Position numbers and translations under genes: made by a program. The notes beneath the pieces are model-generated. The model was not told the DNA's origin. It did no database searches and worked only from the letters and a program-made list of their open reading frames with translations. Below are positions 6,801 to 13,450 of a stretch of 15,609 nt of DNA, piece by piece. The stretch covers positions 1 through 15,609 of the forward strand of contig JADGRT010000021.1 in assembly GCA_017880715.1 (NCBI GenBank), in the 5' to 3' direction. Position 1 is the stretch's first letter. Each line of letters begins with the position of its first letter. Source of the DNA: Verrucomicrobiia bacterium. Lineage in GTDB: Bacteria > Verrucomicrobiota > Verrucomicrobiia > Limisphaerales > UBA1319.

Positions 6801-7766
6801 GCTATCCTGCTCCCGAAGCCTTTCCTCGTTGAAGTGAATCCGGCCCTCGTGGCGATCGATCTGGCCTTTGATTTCGAGGCTCTTTTGCTGGCAAAGACTG
6901 ACCTGATGCTCCAAATCGGAGAGTTGAACGCGCAGTTGGGAGATCTCGGTTTCGCAGCGTATCACCTCTTCGGAGCCGGTTTCGATATCGAGTCGCAATT
7001 GGTCGGCCGTGGTGTGGCGCTGGCGGATTTCCGCCTGCAAAACGTCGAACTGATGGCGGGCCAGTTGGGTTTCCAGGTGTTGGAGCTCGACCAGGATTTG
7101 CTTGTAACGGCGGGCCTTGCCGGCCTGCCGCTGCAGCGAGCCGATCTGGCGTTTGACTTCGCGGATCAGGTCGGACACCCGCAAAAGGTTTTGCTCCGTC
7201 GCTTCCAGCTTGCGAAGGGCTTCCTTTTTCTGGGACTTGAACTTGGTGATACCAGCCGCTTCTTCGAAAATCATGCGGCGATCCTCCGGCCGGCTCGAAA
7301 GGATTTGGGTGATATGACCCTGAGCCATGATGCTGTAGCTGGCCCGGCCCACCCCGGTTCCCATGAATAACTGCTGAATATCCTTCAACCGGCACGGGGT
7401 CTTGTTGATGAAATACTCACTGCTCCCATCGCGAAAAACCCGGCGGGTAATGGTGACCTCGTTGTAAGACAACTCAACTCCAGCCGCCTTTAAATGATCT
7501 TGATCGATATCGCCAATGGTCAAGGAGACCTCCGACATGCCCAAAGGCTTTCGTTTGTCGGTTCCGTTAAAGATAACGTCGGCCATTTCACCCCCGCGTA
7601 AAGCCTTGGCCGATTGTTCGCCCAGAACCCATCGGATAGAGTCGGCGACATTAGACTTGCCGCACCCGTTCGGACCAACGACCGCCGTGATGCCCGGCTG
7701 AAAACTGAGGGTGGTCTTGTCCGCAAACGATTTGAAACCTAAAATCGTTAAGCTTTTGAGATACAT
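3843..7766 (-). CDS. smc: Chromosome partition protein SMC
   Basis: A 1307-residue SMC, the ATPase of the condensin complex that organises and helps segregate the chromosome with ScpA and ScpB. The N-terminal head starts MYLKSLTILGFKSFADKTTL with Walker A GPNGCGKSN at 31-39. A coiled-coil arm runs from about 170 to 500 and is rich in Q, E, R and L. The hinge spans about 505-720, the return coil about 730-1090. The C-terminal head has the ABC signature LLSGGEQ at about 1166 and Walker B CVLDELDAPLDE at about 1192. The usual length is near 1170-1200 residues. The excess comes from a Pro/Ala-rich insert inside the hinge (about 588-648, bases 5823-6005) and a 50-residue loose C-terminal tail ending in a repeat-derived PGGGTGPTK. 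The ATG at 7764-7766 fits the universal N-terminus. Confidence 0.97.
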   Translation of the reverse strand: MYLKSLTILGFKSFADKTTLSFQPGITAVVGPNGCGKSNVADSIRWVLGEQSAKALRGGEMADVIFNGTDKRKPLGMSEVSLTIGDIDQDHLKAAGVELSYNEVTITRRVFRDGSSEYFINKTPCRLKDIQQLFMGTGVGRASYSIMAQGHITQILSSRPEDRRMIFEEAAGITKFKSQKKEALRKLEATEQNLLRVSDLIREVKRQIGSLQRQAGKARRYKQILVELQHLETQLARHQFDVLQAEIRQRHTTADQLRLDIETGSEEVIRCETEISQLRVQLSDLEHQVSLCQQKSLEIKGQIDRHEGRIHFNEERLREQDSQNAKALHDIAQGEERRLAAEQELNSVNERLTASEQKLADLQRSLQTRRETLQAVENQLRSQQEALRVTQSNAFATAQQLTRSRNDINALDLQKQGNRIRIEKLSAEKIQLEEERLRLQSRLDEFAANVETEKLSIQTHRGTAEEQQQRLRQIQQEISQVTQSLDDWLRQQAGKRSRLNVLEQLQAEHEGFSAGALAALKQAPHMLGALVDKIRVPERYITAIEAALGHHLQLVLTEQPVTAQEILAELRANRKGRASIAPLTLSYHREPAVTVSAPAPNGIAPASDAPGILTSDKVAPVVAESVTPAPLPAPAASPHPAAPGPIAVNGFACALSVVESDESVRPLLERLLGGTFIVPDLSAATAHWPDYGGAVDFVTLNGELLSRHGVYTGGAANGSTQAPTSILGRKNQIAELQEQLAQLQEQINEQSRGKGSLQSEQTQLQAALQQTQTELRTQEVAIAARQGECKALESAQRLLHQKIDTVIFEFQNLAAQEAEGLQKRQTLAAQIGELEGREKSLQQDLSDLTASQDDLRQQRDAANAQLTETKVSLATEEQLISSFQQQQQTHQQRIRELTLLVDQRQSEIAGLLERRGQFQSEIVESRQKIDGLQHEREQVNTRVAALMQQCQALETDIAGRDEALRAQRQRLTELQQRRGAIEIELAQKQMSTQNLRERIQQKYQLKLDDIRSECITITIADSGPAKVETLTPEEMAARGLATDWVTVAEQVVVLQQRLDEMGPVNLVAIEEYEETEQRYKFLTTQEEDLVKAKEQLLDVITRINIQTREMFAETFAKIRQNFASLFTEVFGGGQADLQLSEGSDVLESGIDIVARPPGKQLKSITLLSGGEQTMTAVALLFAIYQVKPSPFCVLDELDAPLDESNINRFIAVLQRFLVHSQFIIITHNKRTIATASVLYGVTMQEHGVSKIVSMRFRHPEENGNAELPAATDQQHRSEAIKSVGSPESGDSLPAPAEPPGGGTGPTK
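5823..6005 (-). other. Pro/Ala-rich low-complexity insert within the SMC hinge
   Basis: Residues about 588-648 of SMC (from REPAVTVSAPAPNGIAPASD to AASPHPAAPGPIAVNG) are dominated by Pro, Ala, Val and Ser and contain no Leu/Gln heptads. They separate the first hinge half, ending GRASIAPLTLSY, from the second half, starting FACALSVVESDESVRPLLER. Most bacterial SMCs have only a short link here. The segment is expected to be disordered and surface-exposed. Confidence 0.65.
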
Positions 7767-7930
7767 TACGCGCTAAGAAAAAGCCCAAATCGATTCCAAG
7801 TAAAGCCAAAAACCACAATATGCAGGGGTAAGTTATTCACAAGGGCACAACTAATGGATTTGACCATTTTCGGCTTTTTGCGTCAAATCCGGCGAAATAA
7901 GGGGGGATTTCGGGCTGGTCATTCCTCGGT

Positions 7931-8020
7931 TTCGTCCTCGTCCTCGTCCTTCGTCCCTCGTCCTCGATCTTAAGTTTTAGTTTTCGAGGACGAGGACGAG
8001 GGACGAAGGACGAGGACGAA
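7931..8020. repeat. GGACGA-rich long inverted repeat, copy 1
   Basis: Two arms built of GAGGAC/GACGAG hexamer-like units. A 29-base stretch at 7938-7966 is perfectly complementary to 7991-8019, with a 24-base AT-rich loop. It lies 13 bp after the stop of the glycosyltransferase gene and about 165 bp before smc starts, so on the minus strand it follows one gene and precedes the next. A very similar element is at 12533-12620. It can form a strong RNA hairpin and may end or protect the glycosyltransferase transcript. The rest of the 7767-8032 spacer holds no gene. Confidence 0.75.
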
Positions 8021-8032
8021 GCTGGCGTTTGG

Positions 8033-9157
8033 TCAGGCTTCGGCATCCCATCGTCGTTTGATTTCGCGGCAGATGTCCCGAGCGGCTTGGGGCCGGCCCA
8101 GAGCTTTGGCGGCGCGGGCCATTTCCTTGAGTTTTTCGGATCCGAGCAGTTGTCCCAGCCGGTGGGGGATGTCTTCCAGACGATTGACTTTGGTGGCGGC
8201 GCCGTGTTCGAGCAGAAAATCGCTGTTGGCGGCTTCCTGGCCCGGGATGGGGTTGTAAATGAACAAAGGTTTGCCCAGCGCCAGCGCTTCGGACGCCGTC
8301 AATCCGCCGGGCTTGGTAATGATGAGCTCGGAGACACTCATCAGTTCGTTCATGTTGGTGACGAATCCCAAGGTGGTGACGGACTGATGGTGCGGCGTGT
8401 TGGCAATTTCGCGACGCAGGGCTTCGTTGCGTCCCGCGACCACCAGGATCTGGAGGGGCTTTGCCATGGGATCGATGACTTCCAGGATTTCCGTGACCGG
8501 GCCCATGCCAAAACCGCCGCCGAGCAGCAGGACCACGGGCAGATCTTCGCGCAGACCATAGCGCAGGCGCACCGTTTCAGGATCCGAAGGCGTGGCGAAT
8601 TTGGGTCCCACCGGAATGCCGGTGGCGACGACACGCTCGGAGGACACACCGCGGGCTTCGAGGCTGGCCTTGGTTTCCGGGGCCGCCACGCAATACAGAT
8701 CCACCACCGGCTCGATCCAAAAGGCATGCGCCTCGAAATCGGTGACAACGCAGACGGTGAACGGATGCGGCCCCGGGGTGGTGGACCGGAGACCCCCGAG
8801 GATTTCCAAGGGCATGAAATGCGGGCAGATCACCACGTCGGGCTGGAATTCCTGCAGATGCTCGACGAATCGGCGGTTGGTGTGCTGGGCAAACTGGCGG
8901 CGAAAGCCGGACCACTGCTGCAACCGTTCGAGATTGTCGGTCTTCTTGAACCCGAGCGACCACAACTCGGGGGCGTGTTCGACCAGTTGCACATAGCCGT
9001 CAATGCAGATTTTGCGTTGGATGTGCGAGACAAAATCCAGCAGATCGACTTTCTGCAATTGGGTGTCCGGATGGAGGGATCTCCAGGCGGATTCGAGGGC
9101 GGTGGCGGCTTGGAGGTGTCCGGCGCCGGCGGTGACGGTGGCAATGAGAACACGCAT
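8033..9157 (-). CDS. GT28-type glycosyltransferase, UgtP/MGDG synthase-like
   Basis: A 374-residue protein of the family that includes plant MGDG synthase and bacterial UgtP, which transfer a sugar from a UDP-sugar to diacylglycerol at the inner face of the membrane. The N-terminus MRVLIATVTAGAGHLQAATA carries the GAGH motif (11-14) expected at the lipid-acceptor side. VVTDFEAHAFWI (138-148) and VAAPETKASL match the family middle. The donor-binding half has LLLGGGFGMG (210-219) and TKPGGLTASEALALGKP (281-297) with NPIPGQE (302-308). The length is typical. There is no transmembrane helix, as usual for a peripheral enzyme. Its natural acceptor could also be another lipid or carotenoid. It precedes smc on the same strand, separated by the GGACGA repeat. 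Confidence 0.85.
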   Translation of the reverse strand: MRVLIATVTAGAGHLQAATALESAWRSLHPDTQLQKVDLLDFVSHIQRKICIDGYVQLVEHAPELWSLGFKKTDNLERLQQWSGFRRQFAQHTNRRFVEHLQEFQPDVVICPHFMPLEILGGLRSTTPGPHPFTVCVVTDFEAHAFWIEPVVDLYCVAAPETKASLEARGVSSERVVATGIPVGPKFATPSDPETVRLRYGLREDLPVVLLLGGGFGMGPVTEILEVIDPMAKPLQILVVAGRNEALRREIANTPHHQSVTTLGFVTNMNELMSVSELIITKPGGLTASEALALGKPLFIYNPIPGQEAANSDFLLEHGAATKVNRLEDIPHRLGQLLGSEKLKEMARAAKALGRPQAARDICREIKRRWDAEA

Positions 9158-9202
9158 GGCGTTATTAAAACTTTACCTGTGCCAAAAGCCAGCTTTTTTG
9201 TG

Positions 9203-9239
9203 CCGGGAGGGGCAGCCTCAATCGGCTGCGGGCGCCCGG
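9203..9239. terminator. Two-tier hairpin after the carbon-nitrogen hydrolase gene
   Basis: An inner stem GCAGCC (9212-9217) / GGCTGC (9224-9229) with loop TCAATC is enclosed by CCGGG (9203-9207) / CCCGG (9235-9239). It lies about 130 bp after the stop of the minus-strand hydrolase and before the glycosyltransferase start. There is no U-tract on the minus strand, so it is either a weak terminator or another REP-like element. Confidence 0.35.
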
Positions 9240-9366
9240 TGGTAGCTGAGGACACCCTGCTTCTGGTTGGCATGGGTGGACGAGTTCTTCGATAAAAACC
9301 AGTCCAAGATATTTGAAATTTTTTACGAGATTTGCCGCCGCCAGATTCCACCTGGCCGGTGCGGGC

Positions 9367-10221
9367 TTAGGCCGGTTTCACATCCTTCTTCGCCTGCATC
9401 TCGGCAACCATCTGTCGCCAGTACTTGGCCAGGAAGGGCGGATTTTTCATGCTATCCAGTATGGTGGAGCGATCCGCGCGGGCGAGATCCAAAACTGAGG
9501 TGATCATCTCTTCGTGGTAAAACCCGGCCTCCGCCAGCGGAATGCCGTTAGGGTCCCGGATAAAGGACGATCCACTGGAAGTCTGCTTGCCATCGGGCGA
9601 TTCACCGATCGTGTTGGCAACGCAATGGAAAATCTTCGAGTTCGGCCCGACGGGCTGTTGCGCGCGCCCGGAAGTGCGCTTCCAGCATACCGCCTCGATC
9701 TCGTCTGAACTGCAGGAAGGATGGAAGAGGATTTGGGCCCCGGCCATCGCGGGAATGCGATATAACTCGGGATGACGACCGTCGCGGCAGATCACGAGGG
9801 TGCAAAGCACGCCTTCGATCTCAAACAGGGAGAGTTTGTCGCCGCCGCGGCCGTATTTTTGCTCATCGCGCCCGGCCAGGTTAACCTTGGCGTATTCATG
9901 CATGATATTTCCCTGGGGCGATATCACGTGAGCCAGGTTTAGAAAACGGTCGGCCGTCGGCTGAATCGTTCCGGCAATGACCCAGATGGCATGCTCTCTA
10001 GCCGCCGCACAGGTTTGCTCAAGTGCCTGGCTAACCGCGCCCCGATCGAGCTCGATCAGATAGGGAAAATAATAACTGGTAAGACTCGCCTCCGGGAAAA
10101 GAACCACCTGGCTCCCGGCGTCCGCGGCAAGCTTGATGTAATGAAGGGTGCGATCAAGGTTGAACTCGAGGGTTTTCGCCCAATGCATTTGCACGCACGA
10201 GACCTGTAATGTCTTTGTCAT
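9367..10221 (-). CDS. Carbon-nitrogen hydrolase (nitrilase superfamily)
   Basis: A 284-residue cytoplasmic amidase-type enzyme with the superfamily catalytic triad visible: Glu44 in LFPEAS, Lys112 in EYAKVNL, and Cys145 in LVICRDGRHPE. A second conserved Glu is probably E120 in GRDEQKYGRG. These enzymes hydrolyse amides, carbamoyl compounds or nitriles through a Cys thioester. The start MTKTLQVSCVQMHWAKTLEF matches the superfamily's first strand (VxxVQM), supporting the ATG at 10219-10221. Length is typical. The C-terminal segment (ITSVLDLARADRSTILDSMK) is also usual for the fold. The substrate cannot be read from sequence. A perfect TTGACA lies upstream on the minus strand. Confidence 0.85.
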   Translation of the reverse strand: MTKTLQVSCVQMHWAKTLEFNLDRTLHYIKLAADAGSQVVLFPEASLTSYYFPYLIELDRGAVSQALEQTCAAAREHAIWVIAGTIQPTADRFLNLAHVISPQGNIMHEYAKVNLAGRDEQKYGRGGDKLSLFEIEGVLCTLVICRDGRHPELYRIPAMAGAQILFHPSCSSDEIEAVCWKRTSGRAQQPVGPNSKIFHCVANTIGESPDGKQTSSGSSFIRDPNGIPLAEAGFYHEEMITSVLDLARADRSTILDSMKNPPFLAKYWRQMVAEMQAKKDVKPA

Positions 10222-10263
10222 AGGCGGAAGTGCATTAGGGAATCAGCAGGATTTGCATGGGTG

Positions 10264-10292
10264 AAGAATGGAGGACGTGAACCGGCTGTCAA
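10264..10292 (-). promoter_or_regulatory. Candidate sigma70-type promoter for the carbon-nitrogen hydrolase
   Basis: On the minus strand TTGACA (10292-10287) is followed by a 17-base spacer and ATTCTT (10269-10264), which is only a weak -10. Transcription would begin about 35 bases before the start codon. The perfect -35 and correct spacing support it; the poor -10 does not. Confidence 0.3.
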
Positions 10293-10359
10293 ACAGAAAG
10301 ATGCTACTCCAATGCTGCTAGGATTTGAGCCACAGGTGCCGCACTGAGGCCGTGTTTTT

Positions 10360-10540
10360 GTCCCGGAGGGACGCTTGAAAATAGCCCGGCGTTTCAACGC
10401 CGGGTGCGGACGAATCGATGGTTCAGTCCCGAAGGGACGGTTGAACTTGTGGTTTTCAGCCGTCCCTTCGGGACTTGGCACGCCCAGACCCCGGTCCCGG
10501 CGTTGAAACGCCGGGCTATTCTCAGGCATCCCTCCGGGAT
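10360..10540. repeat. Inverted pair of multi-hairpin REP units (CCCGGCGTT family)
   Basis: The left unit contains GTCCC-GGA-GGGAC (10360-10372), CCCGGCGTTTCAACGCCGGG (10385-10404) and GTCCC-GAA-GGGAC (10426-10438). The right unit is the same in reverse: GTCCC-TTC-GGGAC (10462-10474), CCCGGCGTTGAAACGCCGGG (10496-10515) and ATCCC-TCC-GGGAT (10528-10540). Linking words such as CTTGAAAATAGCCCGG and its reverse complement are kept between the units. This makes a mirror-image element of six palindromes. It encodes nothing convincing. Confidence 0.8.
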
Positions 10541-10669
10541 GACGACAATGAAATCCTAGTGGCATTGGACCTCCATGCCTGCCGGTTCCCGGAGCTTTCC
10601 AGCTCCAAGGACTCCGACCGCGCGCGTCCCAGGCAGCAGTCCTCATTCGGAAATGCGCCCCCGATCACC

Positions 10670-10866
10670 AGGGCTGCATCAAGCTCCGTCCGCCGTCTGC
10701 CGTAGCGCAGACTTCCAGTCTGCTGTATCGCAGGTTTCCAACCTGCGGATTTTAGAAAATGCCAGCGGGCCGGGCATCGCACGGGCCTGCCGACTGGAAG
10801 TCGGCGATACAGCAGGTTGGAAACCTGCGCTACGAGGAGCTGCGAATCGGAGCTTGATGCAGCCCT
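10670..10866. repeat. Nested inverted-repeat element (CAGGTTTCC family) with 19-bp terminal repeats
   Basis: The outer ends AGGGCTGCATCAAGCTCCG (10670-10688) and its exact reverse complement (10848-10866) flank the element. Inside, CGTAGC (10701-10706) pairs with GCTACG (10829-10834). Further in are GCAGACT-TCC-AGTCTGC (10707-10723) and GCAGGTT-TCC-AACCTGC (10730-10746) on the left, with GCCGACT-GGA-AGTCGGC (10789-10805) and GCAGGTT-GGA-AACCTGC (10812-10828) on the right. The two halves are inverted copies. The size (197 bp) and perfect terminal repeats resemble a MITE or a large REPIN. Confidence 0.8.
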
Positions 10867-10895
10867 GCCCGATCACTCAGACCGTTGTTTCGGGA

Positions 10896-10926
10896 TTGAC
10901 GCGGGCCGGCTTTTTAGGTGCATTAT
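10896..10926 (+). promoter_or_regulatory. Candidate promoter for the sialate O-acetylesterase gene
   Basis: TTGACG (10896-10901) and CATTAT (10921-10926) with a 19-base spacer, longer than ideal. Transcription would start near 10933, which would exclude the ATG at 10932 and agrees with the chosen start at 10986. Confidence 0.3.
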
Positions 10927-10985
10927 CCTGAATGATCCAACCAATGACATCCATCGGGTTTTGGCCGCGTCAAGCGGGCGGCAAA

Positions 10986-12515
10986 ATGAGTCGGTTCACG
11001 TCCTGGTCAAACCGGCTGGGTTTGACCGTGTTAACCGTGCTATCGCTGGCTCTAAACGGCCGGGCCGACGTCAAGCTGCACGGCCTTTTTTCCGACCACA
11101 TGGTTTTGCAGCAGGGCAAGCCGGTCCCGGTCTGGGGTTGGGCCGATGACGGCGAAGCTGTGACCGTCGAATTTCGCGGTAAAAAAGTTTCCACCATCGC
11201 GAAAAACGGCCGCTGGCTGGTGCGCCTGGCTTCCTTGAAGGCCGGCGGTCCCGATACGATGCGAGTGGCCGGCAACAACACCATCGAGTTGCGCGACGTG
11301 CTCGTGGGCGAGGTATGGATTTGCAGCGGGCAATCCAACATGGAATTGCCACTCAGCCGCTCGTTCGAGTCGCAGAAAGACATCGAAAACTCAGCTAATC
11401 CGATGATCCGCTTGTTTACCGTGCCGAAGCTCAAGGCGAAGGCCCCGGTTAACGATGTCAAGGCGTCCTGGCTGGAGTGCACGCCGCAGAATGTGCCGGG
11501 CTTTTCCGCGGTGGGCTACTATTTCGGCCGAGCTCTTCAGCAGGCGCGCAAGGTGCCAGTCGGGCTGATCCACACCTCGTGGGGCGGATCGCCGGCGGAA
11601 GTCTGGATGAGCGAAAAAGTTCTGGCCGCCAACCCGGAGTACCAGCGCGACATACTCGACACCTTTCCCGCCGCGTGGCGGAACAACCAGAGGCAAGTCG
11701 AGATCTATCAGAAGGAGAAGGCGGAGTTGGAGCAGCAGGGCAAGAAAATGGAACGGCGCGCGCCGGGGACGCCCTGGTGTCCCACGGAATTATACAACGG
11801 CATGATTGCGCCGTTGATTCCGTATGCCATTGCCGGAGCCATCTGGTATCAGGGCGAGTCCAACGCCGGACGCGCCTGGCAGTATCGGACGCTGTTTGCC
11901 GACATGATTCGCAATTGGCGGCAGGACTGGGGCCAGGGTGATTTTGCGTTTCTGCTGGTGCAGTTGGCGCCCTATATGAAGATCCAGGAGCAGCCAAACG
12001 AAAGCGCCTGGGCCGAACTGCGCGAAGCCCAGTTGCTTTCCACTACGGTTCTGCCCAAGGTCGGCCTGGCCGTGATTACCGATGTAGGCGATCCCAAGGA
12101 CATTCATCCCACCAAAAAAGTGCCGGTGGGCGAGCGCCTGGCGTTGGCCGCGCGCGGCATTGCTTATGGCGAGAAGGTGGAGTATTCCGGTCCGGTCTTC
12201 CAGAAATTGCAGGCCAAAGGCGGCAAAGCCATCCTGAGCTTCAACCATGTGGGACGCGGCCTCGAGGCGCGCGACGGCGAACTCCAGGGTTTTGCGGTTT
12301 GCGGCGAGGACAAAAAATTCGTCTGGGCCAAAGCGGAAATCGTGGGCAAAACCGTGGTGGTCAGCAGCCCGGAAGTAGCCAAGCCGGTGGCAGTCCGCTA
12401 TGGCTGGGCCGATTGTCCGGTGGTGAACCTTTGGAACCAGGCAGGACTGCCGGCGACCCCATTCCGCACGGATGCGTTTCCGCTAACCACCCAACCGAAG
12501 AAGCAGAAGGATTGA
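10986..12515 (+). CDS. Secreted sialate O-acetylesterase-like SGNH/SASA hydrolase
   Basis: From the ATG at 10986 the 509-residue protein begins MSRFTSWSNRLGLTVLTVLS with a hydrophobic signal ending near ALNGRA; the ATG at 10932 would put 18 unlikely residues before the signal. The mature part starts DVKLHGLFSDHMVLQQGKPV, a beta-sandwich-like opening usual in this family. The SASA catalytic block follows: GEVWICSGQSNMELPL with nucleophile Ser117, IHTSWGGSPAEVW, AIWYQGESNAG, and DVGDPKDIHPTKKVPVGERL carrying the Asp/His pair. Members remove O-acetyl groups from sialic acids or, in many Verrucomicrobiota and Bacteroidota, from plant or algal polysaccharides such as xylan. It probably acts in the periplasm or outside. 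No glycosidase or sulfatase neighbour points to one glycan. A GGACGA repeat follows its stop. Confidence 0.88.
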   Translation: MSRFTSWSNRLGLTVLTVLSLALNGRADVKLHGLFSDHMVLQQGKPVPVWGWADDGEAVTVEFRGKKVSTIAKNGRWLVRLASLKAGGPDTMRVAGNNTIELRDVLVGEVWICSGQSNMELPLSRSFESQKDIENSANPMIRLFTVPKLKAKAPVNDVKASWLECTPQNVPGFSAVGYYFGRALQQARKVPVGLIHTSWGGSPAEVWMSEKVLAANPEYQRDILDTFPAAWRNNQRQVEIYQKEKAELEQQGKKMERRAPGTPWCPTELYNGMIAPLIPYAIAGAIWYQGESNAGRAWQYRTLFADMIRNWRQDWGQGDFAFLLVQLAPYMKIQEQPNESAWAELREAQLLSTTVLPKVGLAVITDVGDPKDIHPTKKVPVGERLALAARGIAYGEKVEYSGPVFQKLQAKGGKAILSFNHVGRGLEARDGELQGFAVCGEDKKFVWAKAEIVGKTVVVSSPEVAKPVAVRYGWADCPVVNLWNQAGLPATPFRTDAFPLTTQPKKQKD

Positions 12516-12532
12516 GATCTTGGTGGTTCCTA

Positions 12533-12620
12533 TCGTCCTCGTCCTTCGTCCTTCGTCCTCGTCCTCGAAAAAGAGAAGGAACGAATCGAGGACGAGGACG
12601 AGGGACGACGACGAGGACGA
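12533..12620. repeat. GGACGA-rich inverted repeat, copy 2
   Basis: Arms at 12533-12568 (TCGTCCTCGTCCTTCGTCC and on) and 12586-12620 are near-perfect reverse complements with a short A-rich loop. It is the same family as 7931-8020 and again starts within 20 bp of a stop codon, here that of the esterase. It probably works as, or sits in place of, a 3' terminator hairpin. The rest of the 12516-12762 spacer holds no gene. A weak TTGCAG (12665-12670) - 17 bases - TAGGAA (12688-12693) could be the promoter for the next operon. Confidence 0.75.
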
Positions 12621-12762
12621 AAGTGGAGTGCGCACCCCTTTCCGGCGCGACTCGTTAAAGCTTCTTGCAGTGCTGGCGTTTGCTTGGTAGGAATGGGACG
12701 AATTCAGAACCCGGCGCTGCCGGTGGGCAATTCGCAGTGGCCAATCAATCGAGAGAATTAAC

Positions 12763-13398
12763 ATGCAAGATCCAAAACTTCTTTTTACGGCGGTGCTCGA
12801 AGGCGACGCGGTCACGGCGAAACGGGTAACCGAAGAAGCCCTCGCGGCGGGTGTCGATCCGCAGAAACTGGTCAGCGACTATATGATTCCCGCGATGGAC
12901 GAAGCCGGGCGGCGTTTCGAGTGCAACGATTACTTCGTGCCCGAGTTGCTGATTGCGGCGCGCGCGATGAAGGCGTCCTTGGAGTTGATCCGTCCGTTGC
13001 TGACAGCCCGCGGTGACCAACCGGCCGGCCGGGTCGCCATCGGCACCGTCAAAGGCGATTTGCATGACATCGGCAAGAACCTCGTCGCCGCCCTGCTCGA
13101 AGGCGGCGGTTTCGAGGTGGTTGACCTGGGCGTGGACGTGGCCCCCGAGAAATTCGTCGCCGCCGTCAAAGAGAAAAACATCAACATCGTGGCGCTGTCG
13201 GCCTTGCTGACCACCACCATGCCGTCCATGAAAGTCACCATCGACGCCTTGAAGCAGGCCGGTTTGCGCAACCAGGTCAAGGTCATGATTGGCGGCGCGC
13301 CGGTGACCCAAAAGTACGCCGACGAAATCGGGGCCGACGGTTACAGCGACAACGCCGCCGCCGCCGTGGCCCTGGCCCGGAAATCCGTGACCGCTTGA
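12763..13398 (+). CDS. Corrinoid (B12-binding) methyltransferase protein, MtbC/MttC type
   Basis: A 211-residue two-domain protein of the stand-alone corrinoid family. The N-terminal helical cap (1-85) includes VSDYMIPAMDEAGRRFECND and YFVPELLIAARAMKASLELI, as in the MetH cap module. The Rossmann B12 domain (88-211) has GTVKGDLHDIGKN with the cobalt-ligating DxHxxG (Asp99, His101, Gly104), SALLTTTM (146-153) and GGAPV (177-181), then GADGYSDNA. It carries a methyl group on cobalt between two methyltransferases in the cytoplasm. GAGAG about 7 bases before the ATG serves as the ribosome binding site. It leads a cluster with a homocysteine methyltransferase-type gene 52 bp on, and could also serve the MttB homologue at 1359-2801. 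Like all such proteins it would need reductive activation when Co(II) forms; no RamA-type activator is in the window. Confidence 0.92.
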   Translation: MQDPKLLFTAVLEGDAVTAKRVTEEALAAGVDPQKLVSDYMIPAMDEAGRRFECNDYFVPELLIAARAMKASLELIRPLLTARGDQPAGRVAIGTVKGDLHDIGKNLVAALLEGGGFEVVDLGVDVAPEKFVAAVKEKNINIVALSALLTTTMPSMKVTIDALKQAGLRNQVKVMIGGAPVTQKYADEIGADGYSDNAAAAVALARKSVTA

Positions 13399-13450
13399 TC
13401 CGTGGATGAACACTTCCGCAAATAGGCGGGACGGTGGCTCGATTCTTCCT

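Larger units (their letters stand above)
10222..10985. other. Divergent intergenic region filled with palindromic elements
   Basis: About 760 bp between the minus-strand hydrolase and the plus-strand esterase. It holds two large inverted-pair repeat elements (10360-10540 and 10670-10866). Between them is a hairpin GGAGCT-TTCC-AGCTCC (10591-10606), itself bracketed by TGCCTG (10576-10581) and CAGGCA (10630-10635). Candidate promoters face outward at both ends. Open frames across the region merely read through the repeats and are not genes. Confidence 0.7.

Noticed and set aside
7837..8046. A 69-codon minus-strand frame before smc.
   Set aside because: Its Arg/Thr/Asp/Glu-rich product comes from translating the GGACGA repeat.
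8087..9295. A 402-codon plus-strand open frame opposite the glycosyltransferase.
   Set aside because: Its Gly/Gln/Phe/Asp-rich composition is that of an antisense shadow in GC-rich DNA; the minus-strand protein has clear family motifs.
10360..10866. The regularly spaced palindromes could be a CRISPR array.
   Set aside because: There are no equal-length spacers, units are inverted rather than direct, and no cas gene is present.
10218..10931. Several open frames on both strands between the hydrolase and the esterase.
   Set aside because: They read straight through the palindromic repeats, and their translated segments recur as repeat translations rather than proteins.
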